From: Malus domestica
Taxonomy: Eukaryota; Streptophyta; Magnoliopsida; Rosales; Rosaceae
Reading direction: 5' to 3'
Length of the DNA: 64,000 nt
Assembly (NCBI RefSeq): GCF_042453785.1
Contig: NC_091661.1
Span: forward strand, 27,767,501 to 27,831,500
This document shows, one piece after another, positions 20,559 through 33,388 of this stretch (positions are counted from its first letter, which is position 1; each line of letters opens with the position of its first letter). The notes under the pieces are model-generated. The model did no database searches. It was not told the origin of the DNA and worked only from the letters and a program-made list of their open reading frames with translations. The position numbers and the translations under genes were made by a program.

Positions 20559-22934
20559 ATGGAGGCTGCTCTCCAATCAAACCCTAACCTTCCTCCTCCA
20601 ATCGAATCCCTAGATCCTCACCCTCCTCATTCCGATTTCAATCCTCCTCCCCCTGCAGAAACCCTAGCCTCAGATTCTAATGGCCCGTCTCAACCGCCGC
20701 CCACCGAAACCCTAGCTTCCTATGCTCAAGACTCCTCCACGAATCCCAAGACCGCTGCTGAGAACGGTAATTCGACTAACGCCTGCAAGGCGCTTGCTAT
20801 TATGAAGCCGCTGTTGTCGGAAAACGGATTGACCAATACCACTAGCGGCAACGAAAAGGATGGCTCGGGCGGGGAGGAGGATACGACTAGCAGGCGCCGC
20901 CGCCGCAGCCGGTGGGATCCTCAGCCCGAGTCGGACAATCAGAGTGGTGGTGGCGAGACAGGCAGTGGCACGAGGAAGAGGAAGTCGCGGTGGGCGGATG
21001 AGGAGCCGAAGCAGGCGATTCAGCTGCCGGATTTCATGGGAGGTATTGAGTTTGATCCAGAAATTCAAGCTTTGAATAGTAGGTTGCTTGAGATTAGTCG
21101 AATGCTGTCATCGGGGTTGCCCTTAGATGATCGTCCCGAAGGGGCCAGGTCTCCTTCGCCGGAACCGATATATGATAACATGGGAATTAGGATTAATACT
21201 AGAGAGTTCCGTGCCCGTGAGAGGTTGAACAAAGAGAGACAGGAAATTATTGCCCAGATTATTAAGAGGAACCCAGCATTTAAGCCCCCGGCTGATTACA
21301 GGCCACCCAAGCTTCACAAGAAGCTTTACATACCGATGAAGGAATATCCCGGATACAATTTTATCGGACTTATCATTGGGCCGAGGGGTAATACCCAGAA
21401 GAGGATGGAGAAAGAAACTGGTGCAAAAATTGTCATTAGGGGTAAAGGTTCGGTGAAAGAGGGTAGGTCACAACAGAAGAGGGATTTGAAACCTGACCCT
21501 TCCGAGAATGAGGACTTGCATGTTTTGGTTGAGGCCGATACACAAGACGCTCTTGATGCCGCGGCTGGAATGGTGGAGAAACTCTTGCAGCCTGTCGATG
21601 AGGTGTTGAATGAGCATAAGAGGCAACAACTTAGGGAACTTGCGTCATTGAACGGGACAATAAGGGATGAGGAGTATTGTAGGTTGTGTGGGGAGCCGGG
21701 GCACCGGCAGTATGCTTGTCCATCACGTACTTCAACCTTCAAGAGCGATGTTCTTTGTAAGATATGTGGTGATGGTGGGCATCCAACCATTGATTGCCCA
21801 GTGAAGGGTACAACTGGGAAGAAAATGGATGATGAGTATCAGAACTTCTTAGCTGAGTTAGGGGGGACTGTTCCTGAATCTGCAACTAAGCAGACCGCTA
21901 CATTGGCACTTGGCCCAGGCAACAGTACATCAAGCAATCCTCCTTGGGCTAACAGTACTGGCAGTGCTAGTGCATCATCACATCCAGGCTTGGGATCAAT
22001 TGGAGTCAAGCCAGTCAAGGACTATGACGAGACAAACTTGTACATTGGATACTTGCCGCCTACTTTTGATGATGATGGTTTGATCCGATTGTTTTCACCA
22101 TTTGGTGATATTGTGATGGCCAAAGTTATCAAGGACCGAGTTACTGGAGCGAGTAAAGGTTATGGTTTTGTGAAGTACGGAGATGTTCAAATGGCTAATA
22201 ATGCAATTGCAAGCATGAATGGTTATCGCCTAGACCAGCGAACCATTGCTGTCAGAGTTGCTGGCAAGCCTCCTCAGCCTGCTGCGCCTCCTGGACCTCC
22301 AGCATCGGCACTGCCCACATACCCGGTTCCCCAGCCTGTTGGTGCCTATCCATCCCAGCAGTTTACCGCAGGTGGCCCTCTTGGGAATGCTCCACCTACT
22401 AGCTACGTGGGTACTCCTGTTCCTTGGGGACCCCCTGTTCCTCCTCCTTATGCTCCTTATGCTCCACCTCCTCCACATCCCCCTGGTTCAACCATGTATC
22501 CTCCTCCCATGCCGGGTCAACATATGGCTCCTTATGGTGCACGATACCCTCCTCCACCTGGGGCACCACCTCAACCGGTGACTTCAAGTGAAGCACAACA
22601 GAATTATCCCCCTCCAGGAGTTCAATCCGAACACAATATCTCTAACCAATCCCTACAATCTAATATGTATGGTGGCTCCTCAGCACCAATGCCACCAAAC
22701 GGCCAACACACTTATCCTGCTGCTTCGTATGGTTACTCATCTTACTACAATGCAGCTCCACCACCTCCGCCTCCCCCCGCCCATGTACCTGGATCAACTG
22801 CGGACCAATCTCAGAACATTGGTAACGTTCCATGGGCCACGAGTGCTCCGGTTCCCCCTCATGCTTCTTCTGCGGAAAGGACAACTTACGGTGCAGATGC
22901 AGAGTATGAGAAGTTCATGTCAGAAATGAAATGA
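20559..22934 (+). CDS. SF1: Splicing factor 1 / branchpoint-bridging protein homolog
   Basis: A single uninterrupted CDS of 791 residues. In order: Pro-rich N-terminus; two basic RSRW motifs (about residues 115-125 and 145-155), like the U2AF-binding ULM of SF1; the [10 protein letters not shown] motif (about 205); a KH-QUA2 domain (about 220-370) with [20 protein letters not shown] and [10 protein letters not shown]; two CCHC zinc knuckles ([28 protein letters not shown], about 370-412); an RRM (about 490-570) with NLYIGYLPP and KGYGFVKY; and a long Pro-rich tail ending [13 protein letters not shown]1 recognises the intron branch point in early spliceosome assembly in the nucleus, together with U2AF. 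The C-terminal RRM is characteristic of plant SF1 (Arabidopsis At5g51300). The start is the first in-frame ATG after the promoter. No lesion is seen. Confidence 0.97.
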   Translation: MEAALQSNPNLPPPIESLDPHPPHSDFNPPPPAETLASDSNGPSQPPPTETLASYAQDSSTNPKTAAENGNSTNACKALAIMKPLLSENGLTNTTSGNEKDGSGGEEDTTSRRRRRSRWDPQPESDNQSGGGETGSGTRKRKSRWADEEPKQAIQLPDFMGGIEFDPEIQALNSRLLEISRMLSSGLPLDDRPEGARSPSPEPIYDNMGIRINTREFRARERLNKERQEIIAQIIKRNPAFKPPADYRPPKLHKKLYIPMKEYPGYNFIGLIIGPRGNTQKRMEKETGAKIVIRGKGSVKEGRSQQKRDLKPDPSENEDLHVLVEADTQDALDAAAGMVEKLLQPVDEVLNEHKRQQLRELASLNGTIRDEEYCRLCGEPGHRQYACPSRTSTFKSDVLCKICGDGGHPTIDCPVKGTTGKKMDDEYQNFLAELGGTVPESATKQTATLALGPGNSTSSNPPWANSTGSASASSHPGLGSIGVKPVKDYDETNLYIGYLPPTFDDDGLIRLFSPFGDIVMAKVIKDRVTGASKGYGFVKYGDVQMANNAIASMNGYRLDQRTIAVRVAGKPPQPAAPPGPPASALPTYPVPQPVGAYPSQQFTAGGPLGNAPPTSYVGTPVPWGPPVPPPYAPYAPPPPHPPGSTMYPPPMPGQHMAPYGARYPPPPGAPPQPVTSSEAQQNYPPPGVQSEHNISNQSLQSNMYGGSSAPMPPNGQHTYPAASYGYSSYYNAAPPPPPPPAHVPGSTADQSQNIGNVPWATSAPVPPHASSAERTTYGADAEYEKFMSEMK

Positions 22935-23127
22935 TACCTCCAAGCTGATAGGTATGCACTGCACATTTTTGCTTCATTTCTGGTTATACAAATTATGTTT
23001 TGGTATTTTGAGTTGTTGGGTTGCTTGGATATTTGGTCCAGGGCATTTCATTTTTACAAAAATATCAACCTGTGTCAATATACAGAAATTAATACTCAGC
23101 ACTGCAACTAGAGACCATCATACACAA
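22935..23127 (+). other. SF1 3' flank, candidate 3'-UTR intron start
   Basis: Right after the SF1 stop, GATAG followed by GTATGC looks like a splice donor. Candidate acceptors (TTGTGCAG near 23870 and TTTTTGCAG near 23995) lie downstream. A spliced 3' UTR is possible; this is inference. Confidence 0.3.
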
Positions 23128-23412
23128 GGTTCTAAAAGACGCTAGGCGCTAGTTGGGCGGCATGCTGAGGCCTAGCGCCTAGGCGGCTAGGCGAGCGTCT
23201 AGGCAGATTTAAGTAGATCTATTACATTTCATGTAAATAAGTGTCGGTTTATTAAAATATATATAATTTTATCATAAACTACAAAGTAGAATGACATATA
23301 TATTATGAAGTATTGGAACATAATGAAAATATATGAACAAGCCTATAATGTGTGTTCATTTAAGTATTCAACAAGTCTCTTACAGGTGCTAGGCGGGGAT
23401 TTTTAGAACAAT
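23128..23412. mobile_element. MITE with GTTCTAAAA ends and CTAGGCG-rich termini
   Basis: The left end is GTTCTAAAAGACGCTAGGCG; the right end, reverse complement, is GTTCTAAAAATCCCCGCCTAG. Several CTAGGCG words lie in the left arm and the interior is AT-rich. A related decayed piece occurs at about 38290-38400. No clean target duplication was found. Confidence 0.6.
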
Positions 23413-26380
23413 GATTATACATTAGACTCACAAGGATTTTAACTTGCTGTCTCTTGCTTCCTTCTGCTGCTTATGTGAGTGATGTAGGACGAAAAAGAGC
23501 TTTGGGTTTCTCACTTTTTATTGGGGCGGGTGAACGATGTGTACTGTTTATTAATTTACTTATAATTTCCCACTTTTTATTTTACACCGGGACTTTCACT
23601 TGGTCTTTTGTATATATGAAGGTTGTTTACAGAAACAGATGATCATGCCATCGTTGTCAGTATGTGATTCCCCAGGAATGTTCTGGATATCTATCCTGGC
23701 TTCTGTTCAATGTTTTATATGGTTCTATTTTTCTTGAATTATGGCACTGGTTTATACTATTGCGTGATGGAGGCTAACGCAAGCCTTCTTTTCCAAACCA
23801 TTTGCATGGAATGAAGAAAAATGTGCATTTTTTGTGTTTAATTTAATTACCCAAAAAGCTTGTTGTGCAGGGATGATCTTCAAAGTCGCATGGCTAGGAT
23901 TACATTTTATAGTTTCCATTCTTATGTTGAGGGGCACAGATATCTGATTTTTCTATATTATGCTGCGTAAGTCATTTATATCTTGTTTTTGCAGTACTTG
24001 ACCCTTCTCCGTTGCCATTATGTAAAATTTTGACAGGACTGATGTTTCTTGGAGCTCTTGTGAACCGATTTCTTACCTCTTGCCATGACTTTGTTGAAGT
24101 TTGGGACTCACATCTTTAACCTTGCTGTAATGTTATGACCTTTGCAGAGACTTGGGCTGGAACTTCCATTGATCGTTTCGTGTTGGAGAAGTCATCTTTA
24201 AACAATATGATTCATATTATTTTGGGTGCTTATGTTGGACGTAATTTTGTTATTTTTCTGGTTACTTTTCTCTTACAAATTCTAGCTACTAATTTTCTCC
24301 TTGTTGAAATTTTGTCTGAACGTCCATTATTTGGTACTAATGTTTTGTGATGTTATGTTGGGTTGGGTTGCATAACTAGCTTTGTTGCTTTGCCTAACGG
24401 TTTTCCCTCTCTAGTTTGTATTGTAATCCAATTTTTTACCTTAAGGACCCTAAGTTTTTCCGCCTGCCGTGGTTTCTGAAGCTGCTTCAGTGATGCATTA
24501 TCTTTCCATTGAAAAGGTAATCATGCCTTGCAACTCAAGGCATTCTTGGTAGGTGGAAGATAATGTTATGTTTTATTCATATTATCTGTGTTTTCATATA
24601 ACAATGTGATATTGATGTTCTTTTCTAGTTTTACATTGGCAGGTAAAAGAAATCATTCATGTATGTATTGGTTATCACTTGTTTTTGAATATCCAGAGTT
24701 TTGGTTCTGTCTTTGACACTTGTTTTGGCATCTTAGTAAAACTAACCCTGATCATAACCTAAATTGTCCAGTCTTGAGTGTTGCTATGATATGTTAGAGG
24801 ACCTGAGGTAGAAAGCGGTCCGTTTCGGCGAGTTTGAATATGCTAGGTGGTGAGGATTACTTTTACAATGTATTTCGTTATCTAATTTCTTCAAAGTGGT
24901 GGTGTTACTAGGTTTGCCAGATCCTCATGGATGAAGCCACTAGGTACATAACAGCATGCTTATATTCTTCTATCGAGTTCAATCATCGTTCCTAGGTGTC
25001 GCCCCGCTTTTGAGCTTTGATTGTGAAGGAGGAAAAGAACCTGTGTAACTTGTTAGAAATAGTCCCAATTGTGATTGTGATTCTGGGTACTGTACATTTC
25101 CGGCAATACTAACCAGTTTCTAACACTTGTTCCTTCACACCTCGTTTTGTTATTTCATTGTGTTGAATTGGCCCTTCCATTTCTCACTCTTACCATGCAT
25201 GTACTGGCTTCCCTTTGAAGCCTTGGAGGGAGAGGTTGGTTCGGTGGGGGATTAGATATGGGGTGGTGGTTGCCGGGGGGCGGGGGTTCTGGCGCACCGG
25301 GAGGGGAAGAGGCGAAAACACGGGCTCGGGGGTTCTTTTTTTTTATTTTTTTTTCAATTTTTACCCGGTCGTAGCAAAAACCCACCGTCCAGATCAATCT
25401 AAGGGCAATGGTAGAATGTGTTTGTTGACAAGTGCACAAGAAAAATCGCTTATGCTCCATCTCCATCTTTAACACAAAAAATTGAAATATCAGACAGGCT
25501 CTTCAACAAGTGGTTCTTTGATATGTGCCAAAACTTGAAAGTGCTTGTTGTGGTAATGAATGAGATTGGGCACTATGTGTTAACTGTACAGCTGTGTCTA
25601 AACTAAATGACATTTTACAATTGGAATTTTAATCAATGTGAGAACGACGAGCGGTTTATATGGTTGGTAACACTCGACAAAAGCGATAATCTAAACTATT
25701 GTGATTTGTGGAGAGGGGAATATGGACTGGTATTTGTAGACTTGGCCAAATGGGTCTCGTATCGTGGCATGCTAAAACATTACTATTAGCCCTCACATTA
25801 GCCTCGTTTCTAAATTATTTCGAAATAATAGGTGCAGTGTTGGCAAAATGCATGTAACAAAAAATGATCTAGGAAAAGTAGATCCCAAAGCCTTAAATTT
25901 TTTTTTTTGGAAATTACAACATGGTAGGCAATTATATATGAAGGGTTCTTATTAGTAATAACATGTTCACTGATTGAGCAGCAAATTTACATAGGTTATT
26001 GCCAATAAGAAAGCTTGCAAATAATTCAGCTCTACTTTTGAACATGTTCTTACGGGTAAGAACACGTTTATATATGAGTACCATCATGTTTTGTACTAAT
26101 TTCTGAAAAATATAATTTTGGCCCCGGTCTACTCTTTCTTAGATCTTTTTAAAAAAAATATTCCAAAATAGTAGGTAAAGTGTTAGAAAAATGCATGTCA
26201 TAACAACGCTCACGAATTGTCTACAAAATGTATGGCGTGTCATGAATTCTTCTTGCATGTCATGAATTCTTCTAGCCTCTATGAAGGTCTGTAATATTGA
26301 TACAACAATCGTAATTTAGTTTAATTATTCTATGTTTAGTTATTTCATTTAGCATTAGTCTATTATGTGGCGTTTATATT
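23413..26380. other. Spacer between SF1 and RPC4
   Basis: The first about 1.2 kb may be transcribed SF1 3' UTR and introns. At 25240-25330 there is an unusually G-rich patch. The rest is AT-rich with no domain-bearing ORF. Small ORFs at 24135-24350, 25155-25475 and 25607-25789 show no recognisable family. Confidence 0.4.
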
Positions 26381-26505
26381 GGATGGTGATATCCACACAC
26401 TCATTATTAATTTCTATTTTTTGATCTTCTTTAATTAGTCGATCTGCTAGTCAGAAATTTAGAGGGTGTGTGAGAAGCAAAAACTGGTGTGCGAATAGCC
26501 AAACC
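26381..26505. mobile_element. Second copy of the hAT-type MITE
   Basis: Ends are GGATGGTGATATCCACACA and (reverse complement) GGTTTGGCTATTCGCACACC, related to 18971-19120. The flanking 8-mers TTTATATT and TTTATATA differ by one base. It lies about 150 bp before the RPC4 start codon. Confidence 0.75.
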
Positions 26506-26656
26506 TTTATATATAATTATTTGAGTGTTTCCATGCCGGATAGAATAATTGTGCAATCGTCAAGTCTACTCGCACTCGACCTCGGTTCGATTCCCGCCCT
26601 CTTTATCTTTTTTCCCCAATTTTCATTTTTCGTCCTTCTTCTCCGTCGAGAAAGCC

Positions 26657-29600
26657 ATGGACAACGACGATCCCTTTCACCGTCGCAGAAGGGTAACTTC
26701 CCGCTTTCTCTCTCTCTCTCTCTCTCTCTCATCAAAATTCTTGTTCAACTTCACCAGAACTCCATCTCAGATCTGAAATTCTTGTTCTTTCCAGTTCATT
26801 CCCAGAGTCCAGCCACGCAAGAAGCTTGGATCAACTGCCCCCACTCCGTAACTCTCATAATTTCACCTTCCAATTTCCATTTAATTTCATTTTTCGTCAA
26901 AATTCATAGCATTATTAGTTTTTCATTTGACATTTTTGAGTTGCGAATCGCTGCAGCGACGTCGGTGACGGCGGCGATGGTGGTCAAGGAACTCGCCGGG
27001 CCCAGACTCTGCTGAGTCAGCACAATGTAAGCTCGCTCTCTCAGGTTTCAACTTCTTTTCTTTCTTTATTGCTGTCCGTATTTTAATTTTTAATTTTTTC
27101 TATGTTTTTGTATGTGATTTATTTATTCATTTGTTATTTCTTTTAATTCTTGGCTTTTTTTTTCTTTAAAAGAAAAAAAAAAAGATTAAGCGGCTTTTGG
27201 CTTTTTTGAAAAGTTGAAAAAGGCTGGTTGGGGTGAAGCGTACGATTTGGTCGTAGGGTGTGTTTGCTACGGACCGTATGGTATTAAATTAGACAATCAT
27301 AATGTGGTAATTTCCTTTTTTTGGGTTTTGGGGTTTAGGGAAAGTTAAGACGATACCACACTCCGGTACTTAGAAGTTTCGTGGTTACGAGATAATTCTC
27401 CCACAATATTTCCTAATGTCATTTGTACTAAATCATTCACTTGTACTCCCTAAAGGAGAGCTTGAACCTATGTACTTGTGTAAACCCTTCACAATTAATG
27501 AGAACTCCTCTATTCCGTGGACGTAGTCAATCTGGGTGAACCACGTACATCTTATGTTTGCTTTCCTATCTCTATCCATTTATATACTTATCCACACTAA
27601 TGACCGGAGCAATCTAGCGAAGATCACAAAAAGTGATCGTTTTCGCTACCTAGGATCTATCTTGCAAGAGAACGGAGAATTAGATGGAGATCTCAACCAT
27701 AGAATGCTGGATGGATGAAGTGTAAAAGTGTATCCGGCGTGTTGGGTGACCGTCGTAGGCCACTGAAGCTCAAGGGAAAATTTTATAGGACGGCAGTAAG
27801 ACCAGCGATGTTGTATGACACAGAATGTTGGGCGGTGAAGGATCAACACGTACACAAAATGGATGTAGCAGAGATGAGGATGCTTCGTGGGATGTATGGG
27901 CACACGAGAAATGATAAGATTGGGAATGAGGATATCCGAGGTAAAGGAGGAGTAGCCAAAATTGAAGGAAATATGAGAGAAAATCGGTTCCGGTGGTTTG
28001 GACATGTGCAAAGAAGGCCTACTGACGCTCCGGTTCGAAAATGTGACTACGGGACAGAGGTTTAGGGCCGAAGGGGTAGAGGAAGACCTAGGAAAACTTT
28101 GGAAGAGACCCTAAGAAAAGACTTGAGTACTTGGATCTAACGGAGGACATGACACAAAACCGAGCGCAATGACGTTCTAGGATTCATATAGCCGACCCAC
28201 TTAGTGGGAAAAGGCTTTGTTGTTGTTGGGGTTTAGGGTTTAGACTTTAATTTTTGATACATAAAAGATATGGAAAGAAAAATAATTTACTTTTGGATTT
28301 GGTGGAAAAATGAGATGGTTTGCACATGTGGGTTGGGCCCTTGGCGAAAAAAGTGTGCCCGTTCTTTTTGCATTCAAGTTCGAATCCTTCTCACTCTCAA
28401 GTTTGAGTCACCGTGTCCGTATATAGACTAGTTTAGAAATGGAAACATAATTCACATCATATGTTTTGCCAATATGTGCAGCTGGAATGTGGTTCTGAAG
28501 TCAATAACCTGGAATTATTCTTACTTTCCTATGATGTCTACTTTGCTTTGACAATGTGTTGGATAGAATGTGATATTTGATAACTCTTGATTTCTTTCAA
28601 CTGTATAAGCATTAGCTGAACAAATGATTGATTCTTGTTCTGAATTTACAGGAGAGAAGACGGGGAGTCGAAAAGAAATGTAATTTCTCATTAACTTTGC
28701 TTGCATATGATTAACTTGGCGTATCACATGCCGTCTTTAGATTCGACATGGTTTCTTATGACTATGAGATTGGTTATAATGTTACTGATCCGAAAATGTG
28801 TTGAGTACAATAGTTGCTTCCTTTAGATTATCCTGGATTCGCTTTCCGTTCATGTTTGCTGTTCAATCTGCAGCTTCACTGCAAGTTGCATTTGGTCCTG
28901 GAGGAGCAGGTGCGTCCTCAACTTCTATCAGAACATTTGGAGCTGCAAAGGGTGGCGATGATGGTAAAAGCGGCAGCGTAGTTCTCAAAGACTCAAATGA
29001 TGATGAGCAAAACCTCTCAACTCTGCCTTCAGCCTCTACTAAAGCTGAAACGGATGTAACCATGGAAGATGCTATCGATCCAGAAGCAGAACCACTTCAG
29101 GGTGTCAAGAATACAGAATGTTGGGTAAGAACATGCGCCATGTATGTCTCTACGTCATTCTGTCTCTCAGTATTGCTCTCTCACAAATGATTCTCTGGTG
29201 ATTTGTATTGCTCTCTCACAGACGATTCTCTGGTACCTCTGCAGGATTATGAGAACACATACTATCCTACTACTCTTCCTCTCAGGCAACCCAACTCTGG
29301 AGACCCAGGTATTCTTTTTGAAAGCTGAAAACCATTTCGGTTTTCCTTATGCAGTTAATGGCACTTATAGTTTATAGCCATCTTGTAATTCATAGATCTT
29401 TTGTTTCGCTTTTAGAAATCCTTAATGAGAATGAATTTGGGGAGGATGCTGAAAAAGAGTATGATGAGAACACTATAAACCCTGCTTCAGAACTCGGGCT
29501 GCTGGTGCGTATTGGATTAGTAACTTATTTCTGATGCAACTATGTTAAACACTAAACAGAGTGATATATTTGATTGGGTGTTACTAAACTTGCTTGACAG

Positions 29601-30254
29601 GAGGAAAAAGAGCAAGCGAAGTTGTTATTCATTCAACTTCCTTCCATTTTGCCATCGACATCGAAGCCAGCAGCTACTGCAAAGGGCAAAGAGAAAGTTG
29701 GAAGCTCAACATCACTGGAGAGCACAGGTGCTCCAGAGAAGGGATGCAGTTTGGAAGAGTTGCCTGCCGGATATATGGGTAAAATGCTAGTTTCCAAGAG
29801 CGGAAAAGTCAAGCTGAGGCTAGGAGATACCTTCTATGATGTAAGTCACAGCCATTAACTTTCCTTAAACTGAAAGAAAAGCACGATTCAACGGAAAGTC
29901 ACAGCCATTCCGTGATCAAGTTCAATAACGTTCAGTTTACTTACCACTTGCTCTTACTGTTTCACAATCCAAAGAATGATGATTTCGTGTCATCTGCCCG
30001 GCACAGAATAGTTTTTCATTAGATTTCACCGCCCACAAATACGAGCTAGATTCAAGTACTATGAATGAGAACATAATGTTCATTTTTGTGCTTACGATAC
30101 GCAGGTTGCACCTGGTTCAGATAGCAAGTTTGATCAAGATGTTGCGGTAGCCAACACTGTAGAGAAGAAATGCACCGTTCTCGGAGAGCTACGCCAGCGA
30201 GCTGTTGTAATTCCTGATGTGGATTCCCTCCTAAATGTGATTAACAGGAATTGA
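26657..30254 (+). CDS. DNA-directed RNA polymerase III subunit RPC4
   Basis: Nine exons were read by splice sites and frame: 26657-26692, 26795-26847, 26957-27026, 28652-28679, 28874-29124, 29245-29308, 29416-29504, 29601-29840 and 30105-30254. They give 326 residues, all with GT-AG introns and an unbroken frame. The N-terminus is basic (RRRRFIPRVQPRKK). AQTLLSQHNERRRGVEKK and LQVAFGPGG match the conserved N-terminal RPC4 segment. The C-terminal RPC4 (POLR3D/Rpc53) domain is clear: CSLEELPAGYMGKMLVSKSG, LRLGDTFYDVAPG, VLGELRQRAVVIPD. In Pol III, RPC4 pairs with RPC5 and acts in transcription of tRNA, 5S and other small RNAs in the nucleus. Intron 3 (1,625 bp) holds a LINE fragment. The last exon is duplicated downstream at 33389-33538. 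A CT microsatellite (about 26707-26730) lies in intron 1. Confidence 0.93.
27540..28235 (+). mobile_element. 5'-truncated RTE-type LINE fragment in RPC4 intron 3
   Basis: Translates to the C-terminal part of a non-LTR reverse transcriptase ORF: FRYLGSILQENGELDGDLNHR, then FYRTAVRPAMLYDTECWAVK, MRMLRGMYGHTRNDKI and RFRWFGHVQRRPTDAPVR, spread over more than one frame with in-frame stops (27536-27718, 27715-28065, then to about 28200). The end is marked by a (TTG)n run near 28217-28228, typical of RTE LINEs. It is in the sense orientation of the host gene. Sequence just upstream (27330-27540) may belong to an older unrelated repeat. Confidence 0.85.
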
Positions 30255-30630
30255 ATGCAGGGATGTTACAAAAATTATGTGCATTTTGAGGTGTAATGGG
30301 GGAATTATGCACATGAGAAAGCTGGAAATGGTAGATATGTAGAGGAAAATCTTGAGGAGTAAATATGTTGCTAGAATTACTGAAGCCTGAAGGTGCTAAG
30401 TGTATTGAAATGTAAGCGGTTGTAGGTGAAAATTAGTAGGTCAGACAGAAAAATTCATCTGGTTAAACAGTTTTGCCGACTCCATGTGGTTAAACAGTTA
30501 ATATTTGAAGTTTTTTCAGGTGAATCCATCTCTTTCAGGATAACTTTTTTTTCTTTTTACTGAGTCCATGTGGTTAAACAGTTTTATTGTTTGCATGGAA
30601 AGGTATAGTGTAGATCACTATATTCTAAAA

Positions 30631-30781
30631 CGCGACCCCAACTCAATAACGTTTTCCACTTCGCAAGGGTCAGGGGAGAACGTCTATTGTACGCAGGTTT
30701 ATCAGAGGTTGTTTCCACAACTTGAACTTATAACCTTTTGATCACAAAAGAACAACCTTTTGTTTTGTGTCAAGGCTCGCC
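30631..30781 (-). mobile_element. Au-like SINE (copy 1 of the duplication)
   Basis: On -, it reads GGCGAGCCTTGACACAA, AGGTTGTTC, a B-box-like AGTTCAAGT, GTGGAAACAACCTCT, TGCGTACAATAGACG and GACCCTTGCGAAGTGG, the characteristic Au SINE layout. It is duplicated at 33913-34063. Other copies lie at 54985-55135 and about 56685-56800. Confidence 0.75.
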
Positions 30782-31219
30782 CTCTAACAAAGCTATATTT
30801 TAATCTACTTAAATCTACGGGTAGGGAACTCGAACTCGGATAAATCTACCTGTAGGGAATTCGAACTCGAATAAATAGTGATCAGACGTACTTGGCCTTT
30901 CAAGTGCATCCCATAAAAAGAAAATTAACCTCAACTATTCGGTAATTACCGTTTCGGTTGCAATTGTTACCAAAAGATTCAGGTGGCAATGCAAAAATTT
31001 AAGATCTCTGAAAAAAAGGTGAACTGATAATATTACAAAAAAACATACCTAATATCCATAAATCCCCACATTGCAGGCAACCTGCTAACTCCAATGTACC
31101 AAGCACTGGAAGTTCATAACAAAACGTAGTTTGAAACACAGAATGCCTAACAATGGGGTGGAAAACTTCATCTGCAGGTCATCCAATGGAGATATGCTGG
31201 TGATGTCGTCGGATTAGGG

Positions 31220-33246
31220 TCAGGCCTTGTGGGTTCGAGTAACCACCACAATCAACAGGACCACAACGGAGAGCATGAACGATTTTTTCAGCCTGTCCTC
31301 AAAGCGATTGCTGGGTTCTGCTTTCGCGTTTTCCCTGCTTGGAGGTTGAAATAAGTCGCCGATGATCTTTGTAATTTTCTCGACTGCTTCCATGACTTTT
31401 GCCATGGTATTTTGAAAGATCCACTTGACAATGTTTGTTGCTTTATCGTTATCATCAGAATTCTCATCTGGACTCTCGGATTTATTGTCTTCATCTGCGT
31501 ATATGATGAAAAAATCACATCGAAACTAGCATTAGTCACGAGCACATTCCTTCAACCTTCGAGCATTGACAAGGTATTTCACTAGCAACTATTACATACT
31601 TTTCAGCTGCTTAGTATATTGCTCTCTTTTGGATTTTCTAGTACATTGCTCTAACTTATAATTTCATCTAACTAAACCCAGCAAGAAAACACGTAAAAGA
31701 GGCATCAACATCGAACAAAAAAAGCTCGTGAATACAGTACGATATTTCTCAAATCTTGATTCAATGCTAGAGTATCTTCCTTATAAATTCAATGAACTGT
31801 AGTCTATAGAATATAGTCCTTGCTTATATCCAAATCATACCAACCTGCATAGAAAGATTCCCGGAGCTCCCGCACCACCTCGTTGTTCATCACCGCATCC
31901 CAAACTGCTCTATCAGATGACAATGAGATCACCATTCTCTGCACAACAAAAAACCCTTAAGACATAATTATCAAAAGTTCATATGAGATTAGACAATACA
32001 AAGCAGATGCTATTATATTTCATCCTCTGCAATACAGAAATTAAAAAAAGAACACCTTTCTGGAGTAATTTGCAAATTAAATTTTTTTTAACAGAATCAA
32101 TGGTCTGAAATTCAAAATAAAATTCAGAAAAAATATATGAAAAAAAAGACTTGTTCTGGTAAAACTAAAATGGTCAACAAAGAAAGGGACCTGCACAGAA
32201 GACTCGGTCTGCAAGAGATGGAAAGCATCATAAACTCTTTCAGACCCATAAGACTGCAACATCCTTGAACTATTAGAAAGATAGGCAGAAGGCTCCATCC
32301 AATCTAATTCTGACCCAGCTGAAGATGCTGGGTGCACAAACCCAGCAGAAGCACTTGTAATTTGATCATCCACAGCTCTGTCTGACTCAGAACCAAACTT
32401 ATCCCTGATGAAGGGACTGATAACCCTACCAATCACAAAACCCCATTTCATCAAACAAGGCGTGATTAGTATAAAATTCAACAAGGCAGGCGTTAATCTT
32501 TGTTTTTATTCGACAAGATGATAAAACTAATCTAATTTGTGGGGTGCGAGATTCAAACTCGAATGCAATAGGTCATGCACAGCTGCCCTCACCAACGAAA
32601 CCGACCCACATCTGCCGGTGGAAAAAATATTTTTATGATAAAATGATAAACTAATCTAATTTACACGCAGGAGAATTCAAATAAGTACAACTGGGCATGA
32701 AAATTGTCTTGACCAACTGATCTAATTTACATATGCGGGCTCTAAAACACACAAAGGGTTTTTGTTATCAGAGACAAAAGAGTATTGAGTTGCTTACTGT
32801 TGAAGGGCAGAGACAGCACTGTGAACTTCATCCTTGGAAGGAACAGGTCCAAGAACAAAATCATCAAGAAACCCATGTGAAACTCTCTCATCATCCTCAC
32901 TGCTAACGCCATTATCCACAGTCACCCAATCAAAATCATCAAGGCGAGGGGAAGAAGGCCAGCCGGGCGTGGCACAATTGGAAGCCAGAGGATTATTGCA
33001 CGAGGCAAAAGGTGAGGTGGGTGAGGAGAGAGAGAGGTTGTGGGAAGAACTGGGCTTCTGGGTGTGCCTAGAAGTGGAAGTGGTGGTGGTGGTATTCGCA
33101 GTAGCAGGAGAACTGGAAGAAGAAGAAAGGGGTTCTTGAATTGGTGGGCCACCAGTAACAGTTCTGGTGACTGCTGCCCTACTCACAGTCCTAAACACGC
33201 TTCCTCCTCCACCACCTCCGCCCATGCTTCTTCCACCAAACATCAT
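31220..33246 (-). CDS. Tail-anchored protein of unknown function, copy 1
   Basis: Four exons on -: 33246-32798, 32425-32191, 31938-31845 and 31494-31220, all GT-AG, giving 350 residues. The N-terminus is MMFGGRSMGGGGGGGS, followed by a Ser/Thr/Pro-rich low-complexity stretch. The middle part is acidic and conserved-looking (RLDDFDWVTVDNG, HGFLDDFVLGPVPSKDEV, then ERVYDAFHLLQ, DRAVWDAVMNNEVVRELRESF). The end has a helix (KVMEAVEKITKIIGDLF) and a C-terminal hydrophobic segment (FMLSVVVLLIVVV) followed by TRTHKA, the layout of a tail-anchored membrane protein. I do not recognise the family and assign no function. Only about 25 bp upstream of the ATG belong to the original gene; beyond that lies duplicated RPC4 intron and exon, so this copy appears to have lost its own promoter. 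An Au-like SINE lies in its 3' flank and another tRNA-type SINE-like piece (about 32535-32610) in intron 1. Confidence 0.85.
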
Positions 33247-33388
33247 TGAAATTCTTTATGGTTTTTTTTTATGTCATCTGCCCGGCACAGAATAGTTTTT
33301 CATTAGATTTCATCTCCCACGAATACGAGCTAGATTCAAGTACCATGAATGAGAACATAATGTTCATTTTTGTGCTTACGATACGCAG

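Larger units (their letters stand above)
29988..33271. repeat. Tandem duplication, copy 1 (3,284 bp)
   Basis: Direct repeat with 33272-36555. It starts TGTCATCTGCCCGGCACAG within RPC4 intron 8 and ends in the T-run just upstream of the start codon of the minus-strand gene. The two copies differ by scattered substitutions and few small indels, so the event looks fairly recent. Confidence 0.95.

Noticed and set aside
21326-21790. 154-aa ORF antisense to SF1
   Set aside because: Shadow frame of the strongly conserved KH region; no independent evidence.
25155-25475. 106-aa ORF on - with Pro-rich stretch
   Set aside because: It arises from the G-rich patch read in reverse; the antisense strand also has an ORF and no family is recognised.
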